A DNA stretch of 15,340 nt from Clostridia bacterium. Lineage in GTDB: Bacteria > Bacillota > Clostridia > Oscillospirales > CAG-382. The notes below the pieces were generated by a model. That model saw only the letters and a program-made list of their open reading frames with translations, was not told where the DNA came from and did not search any database. The translations under genes and the position numbers were made by a program. The DNA lies in NCBI GenBank assembly GCA_900757905.1, contig CAAEPN010000233.1:1-15340 (forward strand), read 5' to 3'. Positions 1 to 6,512 of this stretch are shown one piece after another (positions within the stretch are counted from its first letter, which is position 1; each line of letters starts with the position of its first letter).

Positions 1-1146
1 CAGCTCATAGATTAACGTTCCGCAAAGAATGATTGCACGGATCTGTGCGCCGTGATCCGGCACAATACGCGTTGCTACAAGCGAAAGACCAATAGCGACG
101 CCGGCCTGTGGCATGAGCGCCGGCCCTAAGTACTTGCGCACATTCTTTTCAGCCTTGCAGAGTGCCGCACCGAAAGATGCGCCACACATTTTTCCGACCA
201 CGCGCATGACGATATAGATAACGCCGAATAACCCCACAGTCGGTACGACCGAAAGGTCAAGCTCTGCGCCGGAAAGAACAAAAAACAACATGAAGATAGG
301 AGGCGTCAGCCCGTCGGTCAATTTCATGATATGCGGCACTTGCGACGAGAAGTTGGCAAATCCTGCGCCGATAGCCATACACATAAGAAGCGAGGAAAAG
401 CCGAACATGCTTGCAATTCCCACGCCGAAAAAGACGAATCCGATAATGAGCGACAGCCGGTTTCCGTCCTTTTTGAACCAGCGTAACGGCACACAGAACA
501 ACATACCGATAAGCAGTCCGAAAAAGAGTGCGCCGAAAATCTCCCACAACGGGTCAAGAAGCGCCGATTTGAGAGAGACCTGCGCCGGATTTTTGAGCGC
601 TTGGGCAACAGCTACCGAAATGCTGAACATCGCAAGCGCAGTTGCGTCATCTATTGCAACGACCGAAAGCAGCGTTTCGGTGACCGGCCCTTTTGCCTTA
701 TACTGGTTAATGACCATAATCGTCGCGGCCGGAGCGGTTGCGGCGGCAATTGAGCTTAGAACGATAGCAAACGGCGGTTCGATTCCCGGCACGCACATGA
801 GCGCAGCTAACACAAATAAAATTGCAAACAGCGATTCAAAGGTAGCGATAACGATCGGCATTACGCCAACGCGCTTAAAATACGAGAGCTTGAATTCGTT
901 GCCGATGGAAAATGCGATAAACCCGAGCGCGACCTCCGAAATGATATCAAGCTGCGGCAAAAGATCGGACGTGATGATTCCTCCGAACGAACAGCCGGGA
1001 ATGAGCGACGGAATCGCCGGGCCAAGCAAAAGTCCTGCAATAAGATAGCCGGTAACATTCGGCAGCCGGAACAACTTGGCTAACCGTCCGAACGCCATAC
1101 CGGCGAAAATCATAACAGACAGAATGAGAAGCGTATGCATTTGCAT
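1..1146 (-). CDS. Cation:proton antiporter, Kef/NhaP-like (C-terminus cut by window edge)
   Basis: Integral membrane exchanger of the Na_H_Exchanger family (PF00999), expected to swap Na+ or K+ for H+ across the cytoplasmic membrane. The frame is open from the ATG at 1146 to base 1, giving 382 residues of mostly hydrophobic segments. Family marks are the N-terminal stretch LPNVTGYLIAGLLLGP and a paired aspartate in VVAIDDATAL (D166, D167), the usual ion-binding position. The visible end, IILCGTLIYEL, resembles the last helix of the domain, so probably only a short tail is missing, but an extra regulatory domain beyond the edge cannot be excluded. The start at 1146 is preferred over the ATG at 1140 because an AAGAAGG site lies about 10 nt upstream. 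It follows the PII-like gene by 38 nt and is very likely co-transcribed with it. The transported ion cannot be told from sequence. Confidence 0.9.
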   Translation of the reverse strand, partial: MQMHTLLILSVMIFAGMAFGRLAKLFRLPNVTGYLIAGLLLGPAIPSLIPGCSFGGIITSDLLPQLDIISEVALGFIAFSIGNEFKLSYFKRVGVMPIVIATFESLFAILFVLAALMCVPGIEPPFAIVLSSIAAATAPAATIMVINQYKAKGPVTETLLSVVAIDDATALAMFSISVAVAQALKNPAQVSLKSALLDPLWEIFGALFFGLLIGMLFCVPLRWFKKDGNRLSLIIGFVFFGVGIASMFGFSSLLMCMAIGAGFANFSSQVPHIMKLTDGLTPPIFMLFFVLSGAELDLSVVPTVGLFGVIYIVMRVVGKMCGASFGAALCKAEKNVRKYLGPALMPQAGVAIGLSLVATRIVPDHGAQIRAIILCGTLIYEL

Positions 1147-1184
1147 AAAAACAAAACCTTCTTTAAAATAAATAAACGGCAGAA

Positions 1185-1526
1185 TTATGCCTTTGTGCCG
1201 AAGCCTTCTGTATACCCGACCGGAACGGTGAAAATAACGCCGGTATCCGGATGGTCAAGGCCGCCGGTAATGTCGTTGACAATTTTGGAGATGACCGGAA
1301 TCTTCTCTTTTTCAACTACGACCAAAACCGTCTTGCTTTCCTTGTGCTCCGGGTCGAGAAGCAGACGAAGCGACCCCATAAAGCGCAGCTCGTTGTATTC
1401 GCATAAGTTATGCGCCATGCCTTGGCTGTCCAAAATAGTCGCGCCGCGGATATCCTTTTCCATAAATGCAGAAAGGATGTCCTTTAAGTATTCGGTTTTG
1501 TTAAGAATTAAAACAAGGAGTTCCAT
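1185..1526 (-). CDS. PII-like (GlnB-fold) regulatory protein
   Basis: Small cytoplasmic protein of 113 residues with the length and pattern of the PII superfamily, which form ferredoxin-like trimers that sense nucleotides or small ligands. The first half reads as beta-alpha-beta (ELLVLILNKTEYLKDIL then GATILDSQGMA, matching the glycine-rich second strand of PII). The second half has TVLVVVEKEKIPVISKIV and DTGVIFTVPVGYTEGF, resembling the PII segment ending in KIFVSPVE. The T-loop region (about residues 38-66) is short and lacks the usual uridylylated tyrosine context, so it is not a canonical GlnB or GlnK. A GAAAGG site precedes the ATG by 8 nt. It is the first gene of a two-gene unit with the antiporter, so a role in gating or sensing for that transporter is inferred from context only. 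The ligand is unknown. Confidence 0.75.
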   Translation of the reverse strand: MELLVLILNKTEYLKDILSAFMEKDIRGATILDSQGMAHNLCEYNELRFMGSLRLLLDPEHKESKTVLVVVEKEKIPVISKIVNDITGGLDHPDTGVIFTVPVGYTEGFGTKA

Positions 1527-1575
1527 ACGATCGACCTTTCTTCAAACGGCAAAATTACCAATTTTTTCGTTTATA

Positions 1576-1604
1576 ATCATAGCACTATTTTGTTAACATT
1601 TCAA
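1576..1604 (-). promoter_or_regulatory. SigA-type promoter for the PII-like/antiporter unit
   Basis: On the minus strand, TTGAAA (1604-1599) and TATGAT (1581-1576) are separated by 17 nt. This lies 50 nt upstream of the PII-like start and has no competing gene around it. It faces away from the promoter at 1647-1675. Confidence 0.65.
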
Positions 1605-1646
1605 CAGTCGGTAAGATTTTTTTTCTTTTTCGCAAAATACATTTTC

Positions 1647-1675
1647 TTGACATTGCACTCGCTCTATGATAGAAT
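1647..1675 (+). promoter_or_regulatory. SigA-type promoter for the pentapeptide-repeat gene
   Basis: A perfect TTGACA (1647-1652) and TAGAAT (1670-1675) have a 17 nt spacer, with the expected start of transcription near 1682 and about 60 nt of leader before the ATG at 1742. The two divergent promoters have 42 bp between their -35 boxes. Confidence 0.75.
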
Positions 1676-1741
1676 ACAAAAAAACAGATATTTTCACATT
1701 TTTGCAAAGCAGTAATATATTGATAAGTAAGAGGAAAACCT

Positions 1742-2326
1742 ATGACTGACGCATATTATGAAAACGAACGCTTTGAAAAGTTCTCTTTTTCCGGCAAAAA
1801 TTTTAACGGCTGCAAATTCATCGACTGCGATTTTATCGGCTGCACCTTTGAAAGCTGTGAGCTTACCGAATGCTATTTCTGGGAATGCCGGTTTGACGGC
1901 TGCTCGGTCACTGATATGGATTTTGAAAACTGTGAGGTAAAATTCTTACAATTAAAGAATTCGGTTTTTGTCGGCGTAAACTGGGCGCTTCTACAGCCGA
2001 CCGGTACGGTCGGTTCCGCCATTGACGCAATCTGTGGCTGCCGGTTAAAATACAACACCTTTGCCCAAATGTCGCTCAAGCGCTTCGACTTTTCCGGCTG
2101 CACGCTTACCGGCTCGACATTCGCCGAATGCGATCTTTCCGAAAGCCGGTTTCAGAACAGTGACCTTTCGGACACCGAATTCTACAAATGCGATTTGCGA
2201 AAGGCCGACTTTCGCGGCGCAGACGGATACCGCATCGATGTGTTAAGCTGTGCGCTAAAGGCGGCGCGCTTCTCTTACCCGCAGGCCATGCGCCTTTTGG
2301 ACTCGCTTGATATCCGAATCGTTTAG
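1742..2326 (+). CDS. Pentapeptide-repeat protein, Qnr/McbG-like
   Basis: Cytoplasmic protein of 194 residues built almost wholly of five-residue repeats with a central F or L. Two repeat blocks (about residues 11-80 and 113-178) flank an insert at about 81-108. The C-terminus, YPQAMRLLDSLDIRIV, resembles the short dimerisation helix of Qnr proteins (which end ...YQASLLMERLGIAV...). Two unequal right-handed helical coils joined by a loop and ending in such a helix is the Qnr layout, in which the protein mimics DNA and protects gyrase or topoisomerase IV. Whether this one protects against quinolones is not shown. Cysteine recurs every fifth residue from C24 to C54 (also C64), which is unusually dense. 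The start is supported by a TAAGAGG site 7 nt upstream. The LOG-family gene follows after 35 nt. Confidence 0.85.
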   Translation: MTDAYYENERFEKFSFSGKNFNGCKFIDCDFIGCTFESCELTECYFWECRFDGCSVTDMDFENCEVKFLQLKNSVFVGVNWALLQPTGTVGSAIDAICGCRLKYNTFAQMSLKRFDFSGCTLTGSTFAECDLSESRFQNSDLSDTEFYKCDLRKADFRGADGYRIDVLSCALKAARFSYPQAMRLLDSLDIRIV

Positions 2327-2361
2327 GCAAAATATACTTATGTTACAGAAAGGAACACATT

Positions 2362-2895
2362 ATGAACGTTACTGTATATCTCGGTGCAAACCACGGAAAA
2401 GACCCTTCCCTTACAAAAGCTGTGCGCGAACTCGGCACATGGATCGGAAATAGCGGAAATTCGCTTGTCTACGGCGGCTCAAAGGCCGGTCTTATGGGTG
2501 AGCTTGCCGAAAGCGTATTGACGGCCGGCGGCAAAGTGCTCGGTATCGAGCCGCAGTTTTTCATTGATATGGGTTTGGAATATCCGGAGATTACCGAGCT
2601 TATCGTCACCAAAGATATGGCAGAGCGCAAGGCCAAGCTCATTGCCAATGGCGACGCATTTATCACTTTTCCCGGCGGTACGGGAACATTAGAGGAAATT
2701 TCCGAAGTCATGTCCAAGCTCTGTCTTGGTCACCTTGACGCACCGTGCCTTATTTACAACTTAAACGGTTATTACGACCATCTCAAGGCTCAGCTTGACC
2801 ACATGATTGAAATGGGACTTCTTGACGCGACCAAGATGAAAAATGTGCGTTTTGTCAAGGATTTGGACGAAATCAAAGCGATTCTTGCAAAATAA
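2362..2895 (+). CDS. LOG-family protein (TIGR00730), cytokinin riboside 5'-monophosphate phosphoribohydrolase-like
   Basis: Rossmann-fold enzyme of 177 residues. The LOG family removes ribose-5-phosphate from nucleoside 5'-monophosphates; in bacteria AMP or related purine nucleotides are probable substrates. The defining motif PGGTGTLEE is at residues 104-112, and the N-terminal nucleotide-binding region YGGSKAGLMG is at 37-46. MAERKAKL (86-93) supplies the family's conserved arginine before the motif. Length and motif spacing are normal. An AAAGGA site precedes the ATG. It lies 35 nt behind the pentapeptide-repeat gene with no terminator or clear promoter between, so the two are probably co-transcribed. 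Many bacterial homologues are labelled 'lysine decarboxylase', which is a historical misannotation. Confidence 0.9.
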   Translation: MNVTVYLGANHGKDPSLTKAVRELGTWIGNSGNSLVYGGSKAGLMGELAESVLTAGGKVLGIEPQFFIDMGLEYPEITELIVTKDMAERKAKLIANGDAFITFPGGTGTLEEISEVMSKLCLGHLDAPCLIYNLNGYYDHLKAQLDHMIEMGLLDATKMKNVRFVKDLDEIKAILAK

Positions 2896-2942
2896 TCCTT
2901 TACCTCCGCAAGTAATATCAAGAAAACGGCTTCTCATTCCGG

Positions 2943-2953
2943 TATACTGTATA
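2943..2953 (+). promoter_or_regulatory. Candidate -10 box / small palindrome upstream of the AraC gene
   Basis: TATAC-T-GTATA is a perfect 11 bp palindrome, and its first six bases (TATACT) could serve as a -10 box. No good -35 sequence lies 16-18 nt upstream, which would fit an activator-dependent promoter. This is inferred from position only. Confidence 0.3.
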
Positions 2954-2979
2954 TGAAACAGCAAAAGGAGTATAAAGGC

Positions 2980-3954
2980 ATGAAAGACACCGTAACCTGG
3001 AGCAAGAATATTCAGAGTATTGTCGATGAGATCGATCGGCATATCAAGGAAAAAGACGACGCGCTGACATTAAAAAGTTTAGCCGGCTATTCCGGTTATT
3101 CCGAATTTCATATTTCACGGAAGTTCAAGGAAATATCCGGTATGCCGCTGCGTGACTATATGCGCATGCGCAAACTTGCTTTTGCCTTAAAAGAGCTTCG
3201 TGATACGCAACGAGGCATACTCGATATTGCGCTCGATTACGGTTTTTCGTCGCATGAAGCGTTTACGCGTGCGTTTGAAGCGGCCTACGGACTTTCGCCG
3301 AGCGTGTACCGCGCACACCCCATCCCGGTTGTGCTGCGTACCGTATTACGTCCTTTCGACTGTTATCTTTTAGGTATCGGAGGAACCGGCATGACAACTC
3401 ATGGAGAAGTAAAAAACTATTTTGTAACGATTCCGGCACACAAATATCTGCACATCCGGAATTACGAAAGCCGAGGCTATTTTGATTTTTGGCAAAAGCA
3501 GAGCAAGATTCCCGGCTGCGACTGCGAAACGATCTGCGGTCTTTTGGACAGTATCAAGGGAAATTTAGACGACCTCGGCGGCACCGAACATAACAGCAGC
3601 AGCGGCCAGATCATGGGATTCATCAATGCAGCGTCCGGACGGATCTGCAGTTGGGGCATACCGCTTGCCGAAAGCTACGGCGTGCGCCTTCCGGCGAATT
3701 ACGACGGTGAAATTCCGCCGCATATGCAGCTTATGGATGTGCCCGAAGGAGAATATATCGTATTCGAGCACGGCCCGTTTGACTTTGAGACGGAAAACAG
3801 CGCAGTAGAAGCGCAAATCGAGAAAGCCATGAAAGATTTTGACTATGCTTCAAGCGGCTATACGCTCGACCTTACGCCGGAACGCGTCTTTTATTTTTAT
3901 CACGACTGTAAGCGTTTTTGGAAGTATGTAAGACCGGTCGTCAAAACACAATAA
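2980..3954 (+). CDS. AraC-family transcriptional regulator with GyrI-like effector domain
   Basis: DNA-binding regulator of 324 residues. An N-terminal AraC double helix-turn-helix spans about residues 10-112 and includes the second-motif pattern ILDIALDYGFSSHEAFTRAF with the usual family ending GLSPSVYR. A C-terminal domain (about 150-315) has the GyrI-like/SOUL-type ligand-binding pattern, e.g. FVTIPAHKYLHIRNYE and MQLMDVPEGEYIVFEHGPF. Such proteins resemble Rob and its relatives and commonly bind small amphipathic or drug-like molecules; the ligand here is unknown. An earlier in-frame ATG exists at 2953, but the AAAGGAG site at 2964-2970 fits the ATG at 2980 (9 nt spacing), so I chose that. 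It lies 84 nt behind the LOG gene and may be read from its own promoter. A strong terminator follows 17 nt after its stop. Confidence 0.9.
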   Translation: MKDTVTWSKNIQSIVDEIDRHIKEKDDALTLKSLAGYSGYSEFHISRKFKEISGMPLRDYMRMRKLAFALKELRDTQRGILDIALDYGFSSHEAFTRAFEAAYGLSPSVYRAHPIPVVLRTVLRPFDCYLLGIGGTGMTTHGEVKNYFVTIPAHKYLHIRNYESRGYFDFWQKQSKIPGCDCETICGLLDSIKGNLDDLGGTEHNSSSGQIMGFINAASGRICSWGIPLAESYGVRLPANYDGEIPPHMQLMDVPEGEYIVFEHGPFDFETENSAVEAQIEKAMKDFDYASSGYTLDLTPERVFYFYHDCKRFWKYVRPVVKTQ

Positions 3955-3970
3955 ACGAAGAACTATACAT

Positions 3971-4004
3971 AAAAGCTCCGGAGCGGCAAAACTCCGGAGC
4001 TTTT
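3971..4004. terminator. Bidirectional intrinsic terminator
   Basis: A perfect 13 bp stem, AAAAGCTCCGGAG paired with CTCCGGAGCTTTT around an 8 nt loop, carries A and T tracts on the two sides. It lies between the stops of two convergent genes and should serve both the AraC gene and the AEC transporter gene. Confidence 0.9.
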
Positions 4005-4014
4005 ATTCTGCGCT

Positions 4015-4968
4015 TTACAACAGCCGTTCGGCTAAAATCAACATAAGCGGCATAGTAACAAGTGAATACAGTGTCGTGATTCCGACAAGTTTTGCCGCAA
4101 GCGGCGCATTGCCGCCGTAGACCTCCGCAACTACCGCCGTATTGGAAGCAGTCGGCGCAGCGCACATGGTCACGCACACAAGTGCAACTGTAAGACTGGG
4201 ATTGCCGCCGCAAACAATAAATAATGCCAATACAACAAGCGGCACGGCAACCAATTTCAACACCGAAAACAGGAACAGCTTCACATCGGTAATGAGCGAC
4301 AGCAGCTTGATATCGGAAAGAAGTCCTCCGATGATCAGCATGGAAAGAGGAAAAGTCATATCGCCAACCATGGATAAGCCTTCTGTGATGATAGCCGGAA
4401 AGCGGATCCCAGTGATAAACAGCACCGACGCAAGCACTGTGCTTAATAGTCCAGGATTCAAAAAGACCTGCTTCAGGTCAATTTTCTTTTTTCCTTCTGT
4501 CGTTTCCTGCGACGAACTCATCACCGCAACGCCATGTGTCCACACGAAAAGATTGAACGGAATGGTATAGATAACGCCATACAAAAGACCGTTTTCGGGA
4601 AACATAGCCTGCATGATCGGATATCCCATAAAACCGCAGTTCATGTACATAAGCCCGAATGCGTAAACGGCGCGTTCATCCGCTTTTTTTACTTTTTTGA
4701 AGATAAGGCCGGAAAATAACGCCATGCCGCCATGAATGACAAATGACAGCAAAAGGATCCATGCACCGGTAACCAAAACTTCTTTTTTACAGTCGGTCTG
4801 CAACGACGCGACGATAAGGCACGGATTTGTAATAAAAGCAAGAAGCGCGGACATGGTTTTGATTCCTGCTCCGTCGATACATTTTGTTTTTTTCGCGATA
4901 TACCCTGCAAGCATGGCAATAAACAAAACAATAATTTTACTGCATACCCGCAGCCCATATTCACCCAT
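4015..4968 (-). CDS. AEC (auxin efflux carrier) family transporter
   Basis: Membrane transporter of 317 residues, the typical size of this family. Bacterial members move organic acids such as malate or malonate, or other small anions; the substrate here cannot be told. Hydrophobic helices cover most of the chain in two halves linked by a charged central loop (about residues 152-168, with SSSQETTEGKKKIDLKQ). Family-like segments are the N-terminal LLAFITNPCLIVASL, LMYMNCGFMGYPIMQAMF, and FPLSMLIIGGLLSD in the second half. The near-C-terminal CAAPTASNTAVVAEVYGG is also characteristic. The ribosome site (GAAGAG about 8 nt upstream) is weak. The gene is alone on its strand, with its own promoter at 5009-5037 and a shared terminator, so it is probably monocistronic. 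Confidence 0.88.
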   Translation of the reverse strand: MGEYGLRVCSKIIVLFIAMLAGYIAKKTKCIDGAGIKTMSALLAFITNPCLIVASLQTDCKKEVLVTGAWILLLSFVIHGGMALFSGLIFKKVKKADERAVYAFGLMYMNCGFMGYPIMQAMFPENGLLYGVIYTIPFNLFVWTHGVAVMSSSQETTEGKKKIDLKQVFLNPGLLSTVLASVLFITGIRFPAIITEGLSMVGDMTFPLSMLIIGGLLSDIKLLSLITDVKLFLFSVLKLVAVPLVVLALFIVCGGNPSLTVALVCVTMCAAPTASNTAVVAEVYGGNAPLAAKLVGITTLYSLVTMPLMLILAERLL

Positions 4969-5008
4969 ATGTACTCTTCACTTTCTCTTAAATTTTACAA
5001 GCTTTTAC

Positions 5009-5037
5009 AGTATATCACATCATAATAGTTTTCGCAA
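5009..5037 (-). promoter_or_regulatory. SigA-type promoter for the AEC transporter
   Basis: On the minus strand, TTGCGA (5037-5032) and TATACT (5014-5009) are 17 nt apart. The expected transcript start is about 35 nt upstream of the ATG at 4968. Confidence 0.6.
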
Positions 5038-5098
5038 GGCTTTTTCCCATTTTTGACAGATATATTTTCTTTCACCGGTTTTTCACTGCAAATACACG

Positions 5099-5131
5099 CT
5101 CTTAAAAAATTCCGCACGGAAAAGTTAAGAG
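5099..5131. repeat. Nested 33 bp dyad beside a consensus promoter
   Basis: Outer arms CTCTTAA (5099-5105) and TTAAGAG (5125-5131) enclose inner arms TTCCG (5110-5114) and CGGAA (5117-5121) with nearly equal spacing. It ends 7 bp upstream of the -35 box at 5139, which suits an operator. The inner stem loop is too small for a strong RNA hairpin. A weak minus-strand terminator followed by a T-rich tract is the alternative. Confidence 0.45.
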
Positions 5132-5138
5132 TTTAGAC

Positions 5139-5166
5139 TTGACAAAAATTGACATTGATTTATAAT
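5139..5166 (+). promoter_or_regulatory. Consensus SigA promoter on the plus strand
   Basis: Perfect hexamers TTGACA (5139-5144) and TATAAT (5161-5166) have a 16 nt spacer. A second TTGACA starts exactly 10 bp later, at 5149. Transcription would begin near 5173, pass through the hairpin at 5178-5199 (which has no T-run on this strand) and run antisense to the 49-aa gene toward manA, leaving a leader of about 330 nt. A closer but poorer manA promoter (TTGGCA at 5445, TACATT at 5467) also exists, so the real target is uncertain. Confidence 0.55.
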
Positions 5167-5172
5167 TAAATT

Positions 5173-5199
5173 AAAAAGTCCGCCGAGCATGCGGCGGAC
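5173..5199 (-). terminator. Intrinsic terminator of the 49-aa minus-strand gene
   Basis: An 8 bp G+C-rich stem (GTCCGCCG/CGGCGGAC, loop of 6) is followed on the minus strand by TTTTT at 5177-5173. It begins 22 nt after the stop of the small gene. It supports that the small reading frame is a real transcription unit. Confidence 0.8.
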
Positions 5200-5221
5200 G
5201 GGACTTCAGATTTAGCGGCAT

Positions 5222-5371
5222 TTACTTGGAGCGGTTCTGTTCCATACCCTTTTCGGACTTGATTTCCGGCTTATCATTCTTTACGTCGCGGAAATCGCCG
5301 CCGTTTTTCTTATTTTCCGCTTCATTTCTCATGTTCTGTTCGTTCTTACTGTTCTTGCTATGCTTAGACAT
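5222..5371 (-). CDS. Small hydrophilic protein of unknown function (49 aa)
   Basis: I do not recognise a family. The reading frame encodes 49 residues starting MSKHSKNSKN and ending MEQNRSK, dominated by lysine, asparagine, glutamate and serine, with no cysteine, no tryptophan and no hydrophobic stretch. It is therefore likely disordered, soluble and without a signal peptide. Support for a real gene is a GAAAGGA site 12 nt before the ATG and a well-formed terminator 22 nt after the stop. A TATAAT-like box on the same strand (5468-5463) lacks a good -35. Size and composition recall minor small spore proteins of Firmicutes, but I see none of their motifs, so that is only a guess. A consensus promoter points against it from downstream. 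Confidence 0.65.
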   Translation of the reverse strand: MSKHSKNSKNEQNMRNEAENKKNGGDFRDVKNDKPEIKSEKGMEQNRSK

Positions 5372-5501
5372 ACCAAACACCAATCCTTTCGAATGTTGTT
5401 AGAATTCTTGCCCGGAGCGTCATTCTCCGTCAGCACTGATAGTTTTGGCATATATTTGGAGTATTATACATTATTTACTAAAATAACGAGAGGAATTTTT
5501 C

Positions 5502-6473
5502 ATGAAACTATATCCGTTAAAGCTCACACCTGTACTCAAAAACGCCGTTTGGGGCGGCAAAAAGATCCCGGAACGCTTCGGCATCGGTGAAAAAGGAAAG
5601 AATTATGCAGAAGCATGGATGCTGACGCTTCGCCCGGATGGAGTCAATCTCATTGAAAACGGTCCGGCAAACGGCATGACACTTGAAGAATACAAAAACG
5701 AAGTCGGCGAAAAAGCCTTATACGGTTCAGCCGGGAATTTCCCGTTGCTGATCAAGATTATCGACGCGAGCGACCGTCTTTCGGTACAGGTTCATCCCGA
5801 TGACGCTTATGCCGCTTCTCACGGACTTGACGCGGGAAAAACCGAAATGTGGTATGTTTTGGAGGCTGAACCGGGCGCGACGCTTGTCAACGGTTTAAAG
5901 CCGGGCGTAACGCCGGAGGAGATCAAGGACGCGGCGCTCATGGGAGCTTGCGAGCCGCTTCTCAATGCAGTAAGTGTCAAAAAGGGAGATTGCTTCTATA
6001 TTCCGGCAGGCCTTGTTCACGCTATCGGCAAGGGAATCTTAATTGCCGAGATTCAACAAAACTCCAACACCACCTATCGGCTTTACGACTATGACCGCGT
6101 CGGTACAGACGGCAAAAAGCGTGAGCTGCATACCGATAAAGCCGCAGAGGTCATTAAAACTTCGTTTGATCTCACCGGCGTTACAGTCAACAAAACGTTA
6201 AGCGACAAAAACGGTGCGACATTGAAAGCGTTATGCGCATCGCCTTATTTTTCGGCAAAATCGCTTACCGTTACACATGGAAGATCCGCCGCCCTTTCTT
6301 CCTCCGGCAAGTTATTACATATTTTATGCGTGCGCGGCGAAGGCTATCTTCAGTTTGAGGGAGCAAAATACCGCATCGGCAAGGGCGATTCCTACCTGAT
6401 TCCGGCTTCTGTCGGTTCGGGCAAGTTTTTCGCAGAAGCCGAAACCGAGCTGATTTTGTCACAGAGCGTCTAA
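5502..6473 (+). CDS. manA: Mannose-6-phosphate isomerase, class I (short bacterial form)
   Basis: Zinc-dependent cytoplasmic cupin enzyme that interconverts mannose-6-phosphate and fructose-6-phosphate, linking mannose use and mannosylated-polymer synthesis to glycolysis. The 323 residues match the short Firmicutes form. Zinc ligands are visible in order: Q96 and H98 in SVQVHPDD, E115 in GKTEMWYVLE, and H173 in AGLVHAIG. The catalytic-site stretch QQNSNTTYRLYDYDR (185-199) is intact. A second cupin half at about 240-320 includes HILCVRGEGYLQFEG. The ATG has an AGAGGA site 7 nt upstream. A TetR-family gene follows after 39 nt without a terminator, so the two are probably one operon. Its promoter is unclear: a weak site near 5445-5472 or the distant consensus site at 5139-5166. 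Confidence 0.95.
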   Translation: MKLYPLKLTPVLKNAVWGGKKIPERFGIGEKGKNYAEAWMLTLRPDGVNLIENGPANGMTLEEYKNEVGEKALYGSAGNFPLLIKIIDASDRLSVQVHPDDAYAASHGLDAGKTEMWYVLEAEPGATLVNGLKPGVTPEEIKDAALMGACEPLLNAVSVKKGDCFYIPAGLVHAIGKGILIAEIQQNSNTTYRLYDYDRVGTDGKKRELHTDKAAEVIKTSFDLTGVTVNKTLSDKNGATLKALCASPYFSAKSLTVTHGRSAALSSSGKLLHILCVRGEGYLQFEGAKYRIGKGDSYLIPASVGSGKFFAEAETELILSQSV

Positions 6474-6512
6474 ACGCTCACGCCTCCACACGTTACGGAA
6501 AGAAGGTCTAAC

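Noticed and set aside
290..1048. A 252-codon plus-strand open frame
   Set aside because: It lies wholly antisense to the antiporter, whose minus-strand frame is open from 1146 to 1 and has clear family motifs. The plus-strand translation has no recognisable domain.
5222..5371. Small acid-soluble spore protein assignment for the 49-aa gene
   Set aside because: Size and composition are suggestive, but no motif of a known small spore protein family is visible.
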